The notes below the pieces were generated by a model that was not told the origin of the DNA, made no database searches, and saw nothing but the letters and a program-made list of their open reading frames with translations. DNA of 64,000 nucleotides from Drosophila pseudoobscura (taxonomy: Eukaryota; Arthropoda; Insecta; Diptera; Drosophilidae): assembly GCF_009870125.1 (NCBI RefSeq), contig NC_046683.1, positions 46,329,869-46,393,868 on the forward strand, written 5' to 3'. Numbering within the stretch: the stretch's first letter is position 1; every line of letters starts with the position of its first letter. Below are positions 40,044-50,711 of the stretch, piece by piece. The position numbers and the translations under genes are program-made.

Positions 40044-40811
40044 AAAGGTGTGGGAATTAAGTCACCAACGGAATGGGTATTTCCTTTCCATACAATGGGG
40101 TGGGTGGTATCTCATTTGCTTAAAAGAATGTTAGATTTGTCATTGTTTTGTACAAACTTTGAGGCTCTGAAGATCTACGTACATGTGTGTACATGTGTCT
40201 ATTGCCAAACCCTAGATAAGGACAGAACCCATCAACATCATGACGGGGCATGTGCACGGCTACTACTGGGTCGGGTCTCCTCCTATAGCTGGTATGTCTT
40301 GTTAAAGATAAAGATAAAGACCGATTTCGGGCGTGTTAGATTGCCAGCCCGCCTGTTGTTTTGTTCCGCTCGCGCGATCTGTTCAGCGCTTTTTTTTCCA
40401 ACCTTTTGTGAGAGCTGCTCCCCCCACTCTCCCTCCCCCCACCTGATGATTATGATGATCATCATCTGCTTTTTTCGTTTTTTTTTTTTTTGTTGAAAAA
40501 GTTGTCACTAAAAAGTTGCTTGCTGGAACTGGTTTGTGGCCAGGTCTGGGACTGGGACTTGGCCCTAACTCGGATCATATTTGGAGCATAATCTCCCCGC
40601 AGTCGAACAAGCGGGAGAGCGTGGCTAAAAGTGGTTTTGAAATGCCCTTCAAACAAACAAAAAAAAAACAAAAATGGAGAAAAACCTCAACTTTGCACTG
40701 CCGCGGAACCGGAATAAATTAATGCAGCAAAAAAGAAAAAAAAAAAGATTATTTCGTTTGCTACGCAATTCGCGACATTTGCATAATGCAGCTGCAGGTG
40801 GGGCACCGCTC

Positions 40812-40833
40812 GCTCTCTCTCTCTCTCTCTCTC
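40812..40833. repeat. (CT)n tract
   Basis: Eleven CT units; the reverse strand reads GAGAG. Confidence 0.9.
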
Positions 40834-40961
40834 CCTTCCCCTTTGGAGACTCACTCAAGTTGGAGACCCCCAGTCTCCCAAGAGTCGTTGTTCCAAAGAA
40901 CTATAAAAACTTGTTGTTTACTTTGCTCGTCGGCAACGTTTTCCCGCCCTTTTTCAACACT

Positions 40962-40992
<31 letters not shown>
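40962..40992. repeat. Compound (CA)n(GA)n microsatellite
   Basis: Five CA units pass directly into ten GA units. Confidence 0.9.
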
Positions 40993-41091
40993 GCATGCAT
41001 ACACAAGACTCGTTATGCAATGGCATTGAAAGGAGAAAGAGAACGCATGCTAGAAGACAGAAAGAGCGACGCGGCGGCAGGGTTGTCGGAG

Positions 41092-41145
41092 ACCGGGTAC
41101 CGGATACCGGGTACCGAGTACCGAGTAAACCGGGTAAACGGTAAA
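41092..41145. repeat. GGTACCGAGTA-type minisatellite
   Basis: Imperfect units of 9-10 bp related to CCGGGTACCGAGTA repeat about five times, then pass into GAATCCGAATCC-like units. Confidence 0.7.
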
Positions 41146-41723
41146 CATGCGAATCCGAATCCAAAACCAAATTCGAATGCGAATTCGACTGCAAAATTCG
41201 AGTCCCATTGTTTCCTTTCCCGTTAGCTGTGGCGTGTGTGTGCCCGTATCTGTATCTGTATCTGCGTTATCAGCAAAGTTGTTCCACTCACAAATTGATA
41301 AAATATATGGTAGAAAAAAGAAGAGAAGACCCAAAGGCAAAACATTTCCATGCCCTTCTCCAGCAGATAAAGGGAGATGGCACGGAGATACGGGATTGGG
41401 GTGCTATGAGATGAACAAAATATAGATCAGATTAAACCAGATATTTTTGGTATACTTTTACAGTCCAAGGCCTGGGAATCCAGTCGGTAGGGTAGATATA
41501 GCATCTCCGATAGCGTTTTTAGGAAGAAATATTCCACTTTCGGGTCATTTATTAAGCCCAATTCCTGCATGATTATTTGTCCATCCTTCAAGCGAATTCA
41601 AAGCGAGCACTTAGAACCAAAGATAAATCCAATTGCCGTGTAATAAATCCTAACTCTATAATAGATTTTCCCCATAATTAAAGAGATTCTCTTCACACAG
41701 ACACCGGAACACACACCAGGACA

Positions 41724-44282
41724 ATGGCCAATCCTCGCAAATTCAGCGAAAAGATTGCCCTGCAGAAGCAGAAGCAGGCCGAGGGCACGGCAGAGTTCGA
41801 GCGGATCATGAAGGAGGTGTACGCCACGAAGCGGGACGAGACGCCGGCCACACAAAAGATACTGGATTGCCTGGGTGGCGGTCAGGAGGTAAGCCATTCC
41901 TCGCCAGGAGCGGGAAACGGCACGGGTGGAGGGGGGGGAGGCAGCGGTTCCGGCAGTGGGGCCAGCGGCGGGGGAGCATCGCCAGATGGCATTGCCGGAG
42001 GAGGATCACCGACAGCCTATCGTGAGTCGCGGGGACGCAGCGTGGGCGTGGGACCCATGAGGAGACCCTCGGAACGGAAGCAGGATCGCTCGCCCTACGG
42101 CAGCAGCAGCACCACGCCACAGACGATGGACAATGGCCAGCCAAATCCACACCTGCTCGGTCCCCCCACGTCGGACAGTCTGTGGCGCCGCTCCAGCTCG
42201 GACTCGGCGCTCCACCAGAGCCTCAACATGGCCGTGGCCGCCGAGGCGGGGGGCTTCGGCACGGACATGAACGCGCTGCACGCCAACTACCTGCAGCAGT
42301 CGCCGCTCCACCAGCAACAGCAGCAGCAACAGACAGTCCACCAACGATCTCACTCGCCGCACCACCACATAGGCCGCAGCTTCAGTCCGCAGGCGCAGCG
42401 GAGAAAGCCGCCCACGCTGCAGCCCCACCAGCTGCAGCTGCAGCAACAGCATCAGCAGCTTCTGCAGCAGCACCAGATGCACCAACAGCTGCAGTTGCAG
42501 CTTCAGCAGCAGCAACAGCACCAGCACCAACATCTGCAACATCAACAGCAGCAGCAGCAACATACCACGCCATACAACGCCAAATTTTCCAACTCACTGT
42601 TTCGTCCGCTCCAGGATCAGGCCAACTACGCCAACACCGGCTCCCTGCCCGATCTCACCGCGCTACAGAACTATGCCCCCCAGCAACAGCACCAGCAGCA
42701 GCAGCAGCAGCAACAGCCACCGCAGCAACAACAGCAGCAGCAGCAGCAACTGCAACAAACCCTTTCGCCTGTCATGTCACCGCACAATCACAGACGCGAC
42801 CGGGATCAGTCGCCCAGTCCGTTTAGTCCAGCAGGAGGAGGAGCAGGAGGTCCTGGCTCGCCCTACCATCAGCAGCAACACTCGCCCACGTCCGCCAATG
42901 CGACGGGAACTGGAACGGGAACAAACACCACGACGCAGCAGCCCTCCACATCGCCTCATCTGTCATTCACGAACCTGGCCACCAATCAGGCGGCAGCGGC
43001 TAGCGGCACGTTCAGTCCGCTGCCCACCCTGGGGCCACACAACAGCTCTGCGTCCTCGGCCAACCTCACCGACTACCGCCAACCACCGAATCCGCCTAGT
43101 CCACGCTCCTCGCCGGGTCTTCTGAGCAGCGTATCCGCCACGGATCTGCACTCGAGCGCCCCGGCCAGCCCCATCCGCCAGCAGCAGCAGCAGCCATCGC
43201 CGTCGCAGTCGCAGCAGCAGCAGTCCCAACAGCAGCAACAGCCGCAGCAGCAGTTCGATGCCTCCTACAACAGTCTGAATACCTCGTTTCACAATCAGTT
43301 TGAGATCTTCTCGCTGGGCGACAGCAACTCGTCGCCGGAACAGCAGGGATTCGCCAACAATTTTGTGCCCCTGGACTTTGATGACCTGAGTGGCGGCGGT
43401 CCCGGCGGCAGTAGTGGCAATGGAGGAGGTGGTCTGACCAACGGCTCCAATGGTCCCTATCACAACAAGGAGCTGCTAGACTTTAACGAGTTGAGCGGCA
43501 GTCCCGAGGGTGGGGCGAACAACAACAACCTGAGGAGGCTGAACAACAACCTGAACAACAATGGGCACAGCAATGGCGTGGGATCGCCGCACAATGGCAG
43601 CACAAACCTAAATGGAGCCGCCAACAACAATAGCAGTAGCACCGCTGGCGGTGGATCGAACGGCGGCGGTGAGCCTCTGACCATTGTCGCCTCGCCAATA
43701 CCCTCGCCATTAGGATGCCCCAGCTCGCCGCTGCCTATACCCATGTCGGGACAGTCTTCGCCGCAGCATCAGCAGCACCACCATCATCATCATCAGCAGC
43801 AGCAGCAGCAGCAACAACATCAGCAACACCACCACCAGCAACAACAACAACAACACCAGCAGCAGCAGCAATTGTCGCTCTCGTTGCACCACTCGCCACA
43901 TCACTCGCCGATGCACTCGCCGCATCACACAAACTCGCCGCTTTCAAGCAGCTCGCCGGTTAGTAATAACGCCTGCAACTCCAATGTACTAATGATGAAC
44001 CAACAGCATCAACAGCAACAGCAGCAGCAACAACACCACCAGCCACAGCAGCAGCAGCAGCACCACCATCATCACCATCAGACCAACGCGACTGCGAATA
44101 TACCGGCGATCATATTCAGCGATTACTCCTCAAATGCGGACTTTTCGCGCGAGATCTTTGACTCGCTGGACCTGGATCTCGGCCAGATGGATGTGGCCGG
44201 CCTGCAGATGCTGTCCGACCAGAATCCCATAATGATTGCCGATCCCAATATCGAGGATAGCTTCCGGCGCGACCTCAACTGA
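41724..44282 (+). CDS. Crtc: CREB-regulated transcription coactivator (TORC/CRTC)
   Basis: 852 residues in one exon, ATG at 41724 and TGA at 44280-44282. CRTC proteins bind the CREB bZIP domain and activate cAMP/Ca2+-responsive transcription. The N-terminal CREB-binding coiled coil is residues 1-40 (ANPRKFSEKIALQKQKQ...). The SIK/AMPK phospho-switch WRRSSSDSALHQS lies at 154-166, with the regulated serine probably 159; phosphorylation there allows 14-3-3 retention in the cytoplasm. The middle is long Gln, His, Gly and Asn tracts. The C-terminal activation domain has FSDYSSNADFSREIFDSL and ends EDSFRRDLN, where vertebrate CRTCs also end. The length is near that of fly Crtc. The upstream acceptor at 41700 puts the ATG 24 bases into the exon. 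The long Gln/His tracts (42300-42760, 43765-44080) should be length-variable. Confidence 0.97.
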   Translation: MANPRKFSEKIALQKQKQAEGTAEFERIMKEVYATKRDETPATQKILDCLGGGQEVSHSSPGAGNGTGGGGGGSGSGSGASGGGASPDGIAGGGSPTAYRESRGRSVGVGPMRRPSERKQDRSPYGSSSTTPQTMDNGQPNPHLLGPPTSDSLWRRSSSDSALHQSLNMAVAAEAGGFGTDMNALHANYLQQSPLHQQQQQQQTVHQRSHSPHHHIGRSFSPQAQRRKPPTLQPHQLQLQQQHQQLLQQHQMHQQLQLQLQQQQQHQHQHLQHQQQQQQHTTPYNAKFSNSLFRPLQDQANYANTGSLPDLTALQNYAPQQQHQQQQQQQQPPQQQQQQQQQLQQTLSPVMSPHNHRRDRDQSPSPFSPAGGGAGGPGSPYHQQQHSPTSANATGTGTGTNTTTQQPSTSPHLSFTNLATNQAAAASGTFSPLPTLGPHNSSASSANLTDYRQPPNPPSPRSSPGLLSSVSATDLHSSAPASPIRQQQQQPSPSQSQQQQSQQQQQPQQQFDASYNSLNTSFHNQFEIFSLGDSNSSPEQQGFANNFVPLDFDDLSGGGPGGSSGNGGGGLTNGSNGPYHNKELLDFNELSGSPEGGANNNNLRRLNNNLNNNGHSNGVGSPHNGSTNLNGAANNNSSSTAGGGSNGGGEPLTIVASPIPSPLGCPSSPLPIPMSGQSSPQHQQHHHHHHQQQQQQQQHQQHHHQQQQQQHQQQQQLSLSLHHSPHHSPMHSPHHTNSPLSSSSPVSNNACNSNVLMMNQQHQQQQQQQQHHQPQQQQQHHHHHHQTNATANIPAIIFSDYSSNADFSREIFDSLDLDLGQMDVAGLQMLSDQNPIMIADPNIEDSFRRDLN

Positions 44283-44546
44283 TACTATGAGGAGGCTGTT
44301 GCGGCCATCGAGAGCGGAGTGCTGCTGGAGGACACCTTCGAGGCGCTGCTGGACTCCGTACCGGTGTCTGCTGTCCTTCCGCCCACTAGCAGCAGCAGCA
44401 GCAGTGCGGAGGCAGCAGCAACAGCCGCGGATAGGGATAAGAAGGAGCTGGAGCTGGAGGCGGTGGAACTGCTCGTACCTGGGGTGATGGATGATCTGGT
44501 TGACTCCAGCGACCTGGACGAGGAGGTGCGAAATTTCTTCCTCTAG
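44283..44546 (+). CDS. Crtc: Candidate stop-codon readthrough extension of Crtc
   Basis: Directly after the UGA the same frame stays open for 87 codons to TAG at 44544-44546. The codons are typical of translated fly genes (CTG, GAG, GAC, GCC). The peptide is acidic and structured: ESGVLLEDTFEALLDSVPV, a short Ser/Ala spacer, then VMDDLVDSSDLDEEVRNFFL. An acidic hydrophobic tail on an activation domain would be functionally sensible. There is no independent start at its beginning; the first in-frame start-like codon is a GTG at 44319. Readthrough of the UGA, RNA editing of UGA or an unseen splice variant could add it. The sequence shows only the open frame; the mechanism is inferred. Confidence 0.6.
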   Translation, partial: YYEEAVAAIESGVLLEDTFEALLDSVPVSAVLPPTSSSSSSAEAAATAADRDKKELELEAVELLVPGVMDDLVDSSDLDEEVRNFFL

Positions 44547-45782
44547 GTATATCGCCATGTTTATCGTTATTGTTCTCGTTATCGTTATCGTTATCGTCAT
44601 CGTCCGTGCTTTTGTAGTTAGATCTTAAACAACAAATCGTTAACCCCCTAAGTGTACTTGAGTGTCTTTTTACACCAATCCCCCCCCTCCCAAACAACAA
44701 CAACGCACCCCTTAAAGGAAGAAGAGAGAAAATATTAAATCAATTTTACAGCGAGTCTCAGATTTTACTTAACTACGCACATAAGATCACTCTTTAAAAA
44801 CTCTACTTAAACTCTCATTTCTGTATATACCTAAAAATATCTTTAAAAAAAAAAGGAAAAGATATAAAAAGAAAACGAAAAAAAAAAACAAAAACAAAAA
44901 ACCGACTAAGGATTGAAACCAAAAAGTGTCTTAGACCAACGACCAAAATTATATTCTCTATACAAGAAGGAAAGATGAAACCGGGAAGCGGAGCGGAAAC
45001 GGAAACGTAAACGTAAACGTAAATGGAACTAAGCAACAATTCCTGTACATTATCCAACTATTCTAGCTATGCAGATATCAAATCTATACCTTTTGCCAGT
45101 TTATATTTGTATTCTGTTCACGATCCAGCAACACAACCTACATATATACACCTATTATATAGAAGTGTAAAGTAAAACCTTATCCATATAATCCCAATGT
45201 GCCGTCGAAGCAATTACTAGTATTTAAGACCGCATAAACGATACCCCGATCCGATACCGATCCAATCCAGTGCTGTAAAGTTTATATTTAAAGCCCAGCC
45301 CTCCTCCAATCGCCAAGCACTGTTCGAATACAACACGATTTAATACATTCGAGATCCTTTCTTCATAAACGCAGTATCACAAAACAAATAAACGAGTATA
45401 TAACAAACAGACATATACATATAGCTAAATAAATAAATACATATATATAGTGAATAGACCCGGCAGGAAGATATAGCGGTCCTCAGGCACAAGTGCAGCT
45501 CACAATTGGAACAACCGGTTCCAAGCAGTGTCCTGCAACGACAAATTTTACGAAGCAAGAATCAAAATATGTAACGAACTCAAAACTAGAAAAAGGAAAA
45601 AACAGAAACCATTTTTACTACCTACCAATCTTTAACCTGAATAAACAAAATAAATAGATAGATATTAAAGATATTTCCAAAACGTTTCTCAACACTTACA
45701 ACAAAGTCTACCAATACTGTGTTTATACGAAGCCGATTTCATTAACCATTTTACGCAATTTAGGGGCTTACGTGTGAGCTGT

Positions 45783-45790
45783 TGACGTCA
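45783..45790. promoter_or_regulatory. Full cAMP-response element palindrome TGACGTCA
   Basis: A perfect 8-bp CRE, the site of CREB/ATF factors. It lies within the Crtc 3' UTR. An 8-bp word can occur by chance in 64 kb, so function is only a possibility. Confidence 0.35.
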
Positions 45791-47054
45791 AGATACGCAT
45801 GTTATTGAAAGGCGACAATATGCACACGAACGGTTCGGTGACACGTGTCTCGCGTTATGCTGCTGCGCCTCTCGGCTGGTTGGTTGGTCGGGGCGGTGAA
45901 CTTCGTTCTGCCAGGGATCCTGGATGGATGGGATGGTCGTATTTGAACCTAGCCTAACAAAACTATAAGTACACATTTTATGAATTAATGAACAATAGAC
46001 ACAAGACTCGGGATAGGCCCTTTTATTTATTACTAGGCCTCTAGGAGGAAACTCTACAGAACAGATCCAGATGCTGCAGAGAGTAGCAAAACCTCATAAA
46101 ATCGTCTTTCATTTGATTCAGGGACTCGTGAAATGCCTCGTATAAGCATTGTATAAAATTTGTTAGTTTTATTCAATTCAATACCTAAGGGAAAATTTAA
46201 TGTCCTGCAAGAAACAATAAGGAGAGTGGAATAGTTAGGATATACAGCGATCCGAAGCCCCATATAATAGACATTGTTTATAGATAATACAAGCGCCTCG
46301 TCCCCACCCACCCCCACCCCGAACACCCCAAGACCCCTCATTGCTAATCTACTTAATAAATGTAACAAAAACAAAAAAAGAAGCCACACAAAACTAAAAA
46401 AAACTTCTAAAGTGCAAAAAGGAAATGTTTTATCTGATTCGAGTACCAGAACTTATACATACATATATATGCATGTATCTAAAGATAATCTAATTGTTAA
46501 TATTAGTAACCGCGATGTTTTTTTGCAAGATTTCCCCCTTTTTTTTATTATCGATGTAAAACCCTAGTTATAAACTAAACTTAAATGCGAGGAAAAAGCA
46601 AAATCTTTACAGGCGAAAACACACAAGAAAAAAATCAACAAAAAAAAACAATGATGAAGAGACGAAATATATAATTATAAATGTAATTTATGTGGGCAAC
46701 GCGCAAAAATATGAAATATACACAAAAACAAAACAAACAAAAAAAGAAATATAAATCTTTTGTCCTTGCTGTTTTGTGTTAAACGAAAAACATACTTATA
46801 AATAAATAAAAAAAATGCAACAAAAAACTTAAAGAAATATAATAATAATAATAACTATAATGGTTAAGAAAGTGAAATTCTAATTATAAATTATACTATT
46901 ATTATACAAATATGAACTAAGTAATTGTGTATGTAATATATGATTACACTTATGAAATAACGTCGATAAAAATCAACTACAGCAACAAACAAGAAACCAG
47001 AGGAGAATCAGCCATAAGATTATATTCAATGTAATAACACAGTTATTTGTTTCA

Positions 47055-47060
47055 AATAAA
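47055..47060 (+). terminator. Crtc: Distal Crtc poly(A) signal
   Basis: AATAAA within TTCAAATAAATC at the end of the AT-rich 3' UTR. Composition becomes more mixed after it. Confidence 0.55.
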
Positions 47061-47210
47061 TCTTAAATTTGATTTTAAAGTCCAAGAAACCATCATGTTT
47101 TATTTCAAACTGCATGGAAGGAAAGAAACCTTTGGACCTACGTAAGTGTCTATGTACGTACGAAAGCGGAACCACCTTTGGAACCATTGAAATTCATCCC
47201 CGACTGTGGC

Positions 47211-47310
47211 CTATAAATAGCAATCCAAAAGGATGTGGGATTCGCCGAAAGCACCTGTTCGAAGTTCGAACTCGATTCGGGAGCGAGCTGCGGGAGCGCT
47301 ATTCTCTTCG
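47211..47310 (+). promoter_or_regulatory. TATA-type promoter and short leader exon candidate
   Basis: CTATAAATAGC at about 47210-47220 is a good TATA box. About 90 bases later TCTTCG|GTAAGTGAC at 47311 is a strong donor, giving a leader exon of perhaps 70 bases. The plus-strand orientation points towards Keren. No cap site is identified and the exon is not linked to any acceptor by direct evidence. Confidence 0.35.
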
Positions 47311-47455
47311 GTAAGTGACATTTACGTGGGGGCGCATGCCATGGCATGCATTATTCAGTGTGCGAATAATTGCACGTAAAATTATGTAAATTTATAGAAA
47401 AAATAATAATCAAGCACATTTATTAATTGCTCGCTGGCTCTGGCTCGGGCTCACA

Positions 47456-47461
<6 letters not shown>

Positions 47462-47491
<30 letters not shown>
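47462..47491. repeat. (CA)n microsatellite
   Basis: Fifteen CA units. Confidence 0.95.
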
Positions 47492-47492
<1 letters not shown>

Positions 47493-48637
47493 CTCTCTGG
47501 AGGCGCTGCTTACCCACACTGGGATACTGGGACATGTACGAGTAGTGTAGTGTAGTTAGTGTCTTTGTTAATAAGCGCGGCGCAGTTTGTGTTTTGTGTG
47601 TGCTGTGCTAAATTTCGTAGTCAAAGTTCAATGCGGGAAATTGAATAACTGCCACGGGCCGGAGATACTCCTCTTGATACATACCCCTATGGCCCCTTAC
47701 CCACATACCCATGCAGATGAGCGCGAACGACGGTTGGCAACGACCTTTAGAAAAATCCTACAAAATGCTACCATTTTTACTATACAGATGTACATATTAC
47801 CTTCACATAATTCTGTCCAATTCGCAGAAAATCAGACTTGTCGTTTGACTGCCATTGGAATCTTAAGCTGCGAGCTATGGTTTCTCTAATTCTTCAGGTC
47901 CATTGTTTGAACATGTGCGACGGTGCGAGAGAGATGGAAGAGACTCTGCCAGAAGCGTCGCAGATTAAAGAATAAATAAAATAAATAATAATATGCTGAA
48001 GACGTCAGTATTTGGTTAATAAATAATACAAGCAGATATCGTAATTCCAAAATCAAGTTTTCGATATTTACAGCCGCAAAACCAATTAACAAGAGAGAGG
48101 GAGAGGGACAGCGAGAGTGAGTTCGATCCCCTGGGAGAGCGCGCGTGGGGGGAGCTCTCTCTCTCTCTCTCTTTCCGCATAAACTCTGACAGCAACAGGC
48201 TGCTAACGGTAAAGGGCAAGCCGCACATGTATGTAGTAATGGAACGAATAAGCGTGGGGAAGGGCAAAGCGCAAGTGGGAAAAAAAACAAACAGTTGAAG
48301 CACGTACAGTAAGGCTTCGTACAAACGAACAGCATTAATTTGTTAAGTTTTAGCACAGTGCGTTCGATATTGAAAACTTTTTAGCGAGGTTCGACTGTAG
48401 CCAACAGCTAGCATAAAAACAACTTTGGCCCGCGCCAAAACTGAAACGTGGAGAATGAATAAAAGGGAGAAAAAGAAACATAGAGAGAGAGAGGAGAGAC
48501 ACACTGATAGAGAGAGAGAGGGAGGGGAAGTCCAAGATTGCTGGCTTTTGTTGATTATTATTTTTGTTCATGTTATTTCTTAATTAAGTGCTAAAATGGC
48601 ATGAAATCAAATCGCTTGCTTGATTAACTGTGTGTTC

Positions 48638-48665
48638 GTGTGTGTGTGTGTGTGTGTGTGTGTGT
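48638..48665. repeat. (TG)n microsatellite
   Basis: About 14 TG units. Confidence 0.95.
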
Positions 48666-49819
48666 ATCTGTTTGCTTGTGTTAGTTATAGATGACGCTGT
48701 GACGATAACGTCATTACCGTTATCAGAGCTCCACCACTCCAAAGGCGCAAATGTTATCAGTGGAACGCAAAAAGCACGAGAGAAGAAACAACAACAGCAG
48801 CAGCAACAGATCTGCTCTCCTCCCTCCCCAGGTCGCGGGTACAGAATCAGTCGACATTCAGTGCACGGCATTCGTCCATGCCACGCCACGCCACCCCACA
48901 ATACCCATCCATCCATGGGGGGCATGGACGATGGGGGACATTGACAGCGCTGCTCGGCTCGCCGCTCTCTGCCTGGCCCAAGGTGGCTTTACATGAGGTG
49001 AGGCATTCCTTGTTTGGCGAGCTGCTGCTTAAATTGGATGCAACTAGGAATCTCTCACGCTTTCTGTTACGAAACTATCCCAAAAGTCCTCTCTCTAGCC
49101 ACCCTATATTTATACACTTTGTGGTGTACATAGTTTCTGTGGCACACAACAGTTGAATGCACCCGAGTCCGAGTCCCCTTATTGATAAGGTTCAGCAGAA
49201 TCTGAGCCTCCCCCCCCCCCCACGCCATGAATATGTAGGAATAATAATAATGGCAAATAATTAGTATTGATTGTAGGTCGCACTTTCCTTTGCCTACACA
49301 GATTGATATTGGGGCGTGGCAGCCGCCTCCGAGTGTATGTATGTAGGTACATTTTTGTGATAACAGTCGCTAAATATAGCCCATACATATGCCTCAGAGG
49401 GCTCCCCACGTCATTGACGTTAGAGTTGGGATTGTCACATGTACTCGCATTTATGCTTGGATGCATTGCCACGAGAGTGGCAGGATGGATGTGGGAATGA
49501 CGTTCCGTGATGGGGAGAATACAATGGAAAAGATGGAGACGATGGCGTACCGAGAAAAGGGTCCTGTTCTCCAGCAGCTCTGAGCCCCCGCTGGCACTGG
49601 AAGATTAACGGTGGTGCGTAATAAACTGGGAAATGCAGCGATAATATATTAAAGCAATGAAAAAGAGGGAGAAAGCAGGCATGAACACTTTAACCCTGAG
49701 ATGTGTAGAACGAACCACTGGAATACAACTGTGCGTAGCTCTTCAAGCAGAAAGAGAGCGAGAGTGCAATCCTTAACCCCGAGAGGTGTATGAAAATCCA
49801 ATGGAATGATGCAGTGAGG

Positions 49820-49842
49820 GAGAGAGAGAGAGAGAGAGAGAG
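49820..49842. repeat. (GA)n tract
   Basis: Eleven GA units; possible GAGA-factor site. Confidence 0.9.
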
Positions 49843-50693
49843 CAGTAACCCTGAGATGCTCGTGTATGTGCCTCAGCAGCATTATGCAATTCATATTCAT
49901 ATTTGCCCACTGTGCACCGCAGACTTTGATTAAAACAATAAACAACTGCAGCAACAGCAGCAGCACGAAGAAGAAGGAGAAGCAGCATCAGTAAAGCAAA
50001 TAAAAAACACAAATAGAAAACTGCATTGTAATGAAACGTAAACAGGCGATAATAATGCAAAAAACATTTTAATTTGCCAATCAGCACGCGTCCTCTCTAT
50101 TCTCTCTCTCCGTGTGCGTCCACTCTCCTCTGGCTGCATTTGAGATCCTCTGAACATGGAGAGTAGCTTCCGAGATTGATCAGAATAGGGGAGGGAGAAC
50201 GGCGGGTGGGTGGTGCTGTGAAGGCTGCGTCACAGATCGGAAATAGAAATCAGCCACGGTTTTGGCGGGCTGAAATACCTAAGAACTATTTACATTTTCA
50301 TTTACCACAATTATTTAAACAGGCTGATCAAATATTGGTTAAGTCGAGGAGCCGGGCCCTGGCCATGTGAGTCGAATTCGACGTCATGGCTGATTGCCTG
50401 ATGGGGGGGTAAAGGTAAAGTACCGCCGTACCACCGTACCGCAGTACCGTGATGTCGCCGTGATAAGAATGTCGAAAACAATGGCCAGACATTGTGATTA
50501 TTGTACAGGCGGGTCCCAATCCACTACTCGCTCCAATTCAATCGATGGAAAGATACCAAATAAAATGTATTAATTTATTTTTATGAATCAAGAATTTGAG
50601 AATTTTCGCAATGCAGTGAAAGCTTTTTCTCACCCAAAGCTCCGCTCTCTTCTCTTGTACCATCCTCAGTCACTCTAAAACTGTGGAATGTAT

Positions 50694-50699
50694 TTTATT
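50694..50699 (-). terminator. Sep15 poly(A) signal
   Basis: AATAAA on the minus strand about 13 bases beyond the Sep15 stop codon. A second AATAAA overlaps the last codons. Confidence 0.6.
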
Positions 50700-50711
50700 G
50701 GAATCAAGATT

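Larger units (their letters stand above)
38518..41700 (+). other. Crtc: Crtc leader intron (inferred)
   Basis: About 3.2 kb from GTAAGTA to TTCACACAG. It contains an 84-bp near-duplication carrying GATATAAATAGAGTTC (38773 and 38857), a TG run (40022-40043), CT and GA runs (40812-40833, 40973-40992) and a GGTACCGAGTA-type minisatellite (about 41092-41145). No nested gene was found. Confidence 0.55.
44547..47060 (+). other. Crtc: Crtc 3' UTR
   Basis: About 2.5 kb of AT-rich DNA with several AATAAA signals (for example near 45640, 46800 and finally 47055-47060), suggesting alternative polyadenylation. It includes a GTTATC repeat near 44562-44600 and a perfect CRE palindrome TGACGTCA at 45783-45790. 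No other gene is supported here. Confidence 0.6.
47317..50690. other. Non-coding interval between Crtc and Sep15
   Basis: No gene supported. It holds a perfect 16-bp palindrome GCATGCCATGGCATGC (47334-47349), CA, TG and GA microsatellites (47462, 48638, 49820) and GT/CCGTACC-type short repeats near 50410-50460. Confidence 0.6.

Noticed and set aside
42006..42563. Long antisense and shifted frames over Crtc
   Set aside because: Shadows of the CAG-rich Crtc exon: poly-Leu or poly-Ala readings of glutamine codons.
47334..47349. Perfect 16-bp palindrome GCATGCCATGGCATGC as an attachment or operator site
   Set aside because: Single occurrence with no associated gene or repeat; likely coincidence, recorded only as part of the interval.
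48110..48140. GAGTTCGATCCCCTGGG resembling a tRNA T-arm
   Set aside because: No acceptor, D or anticodon stem can be paired around it.
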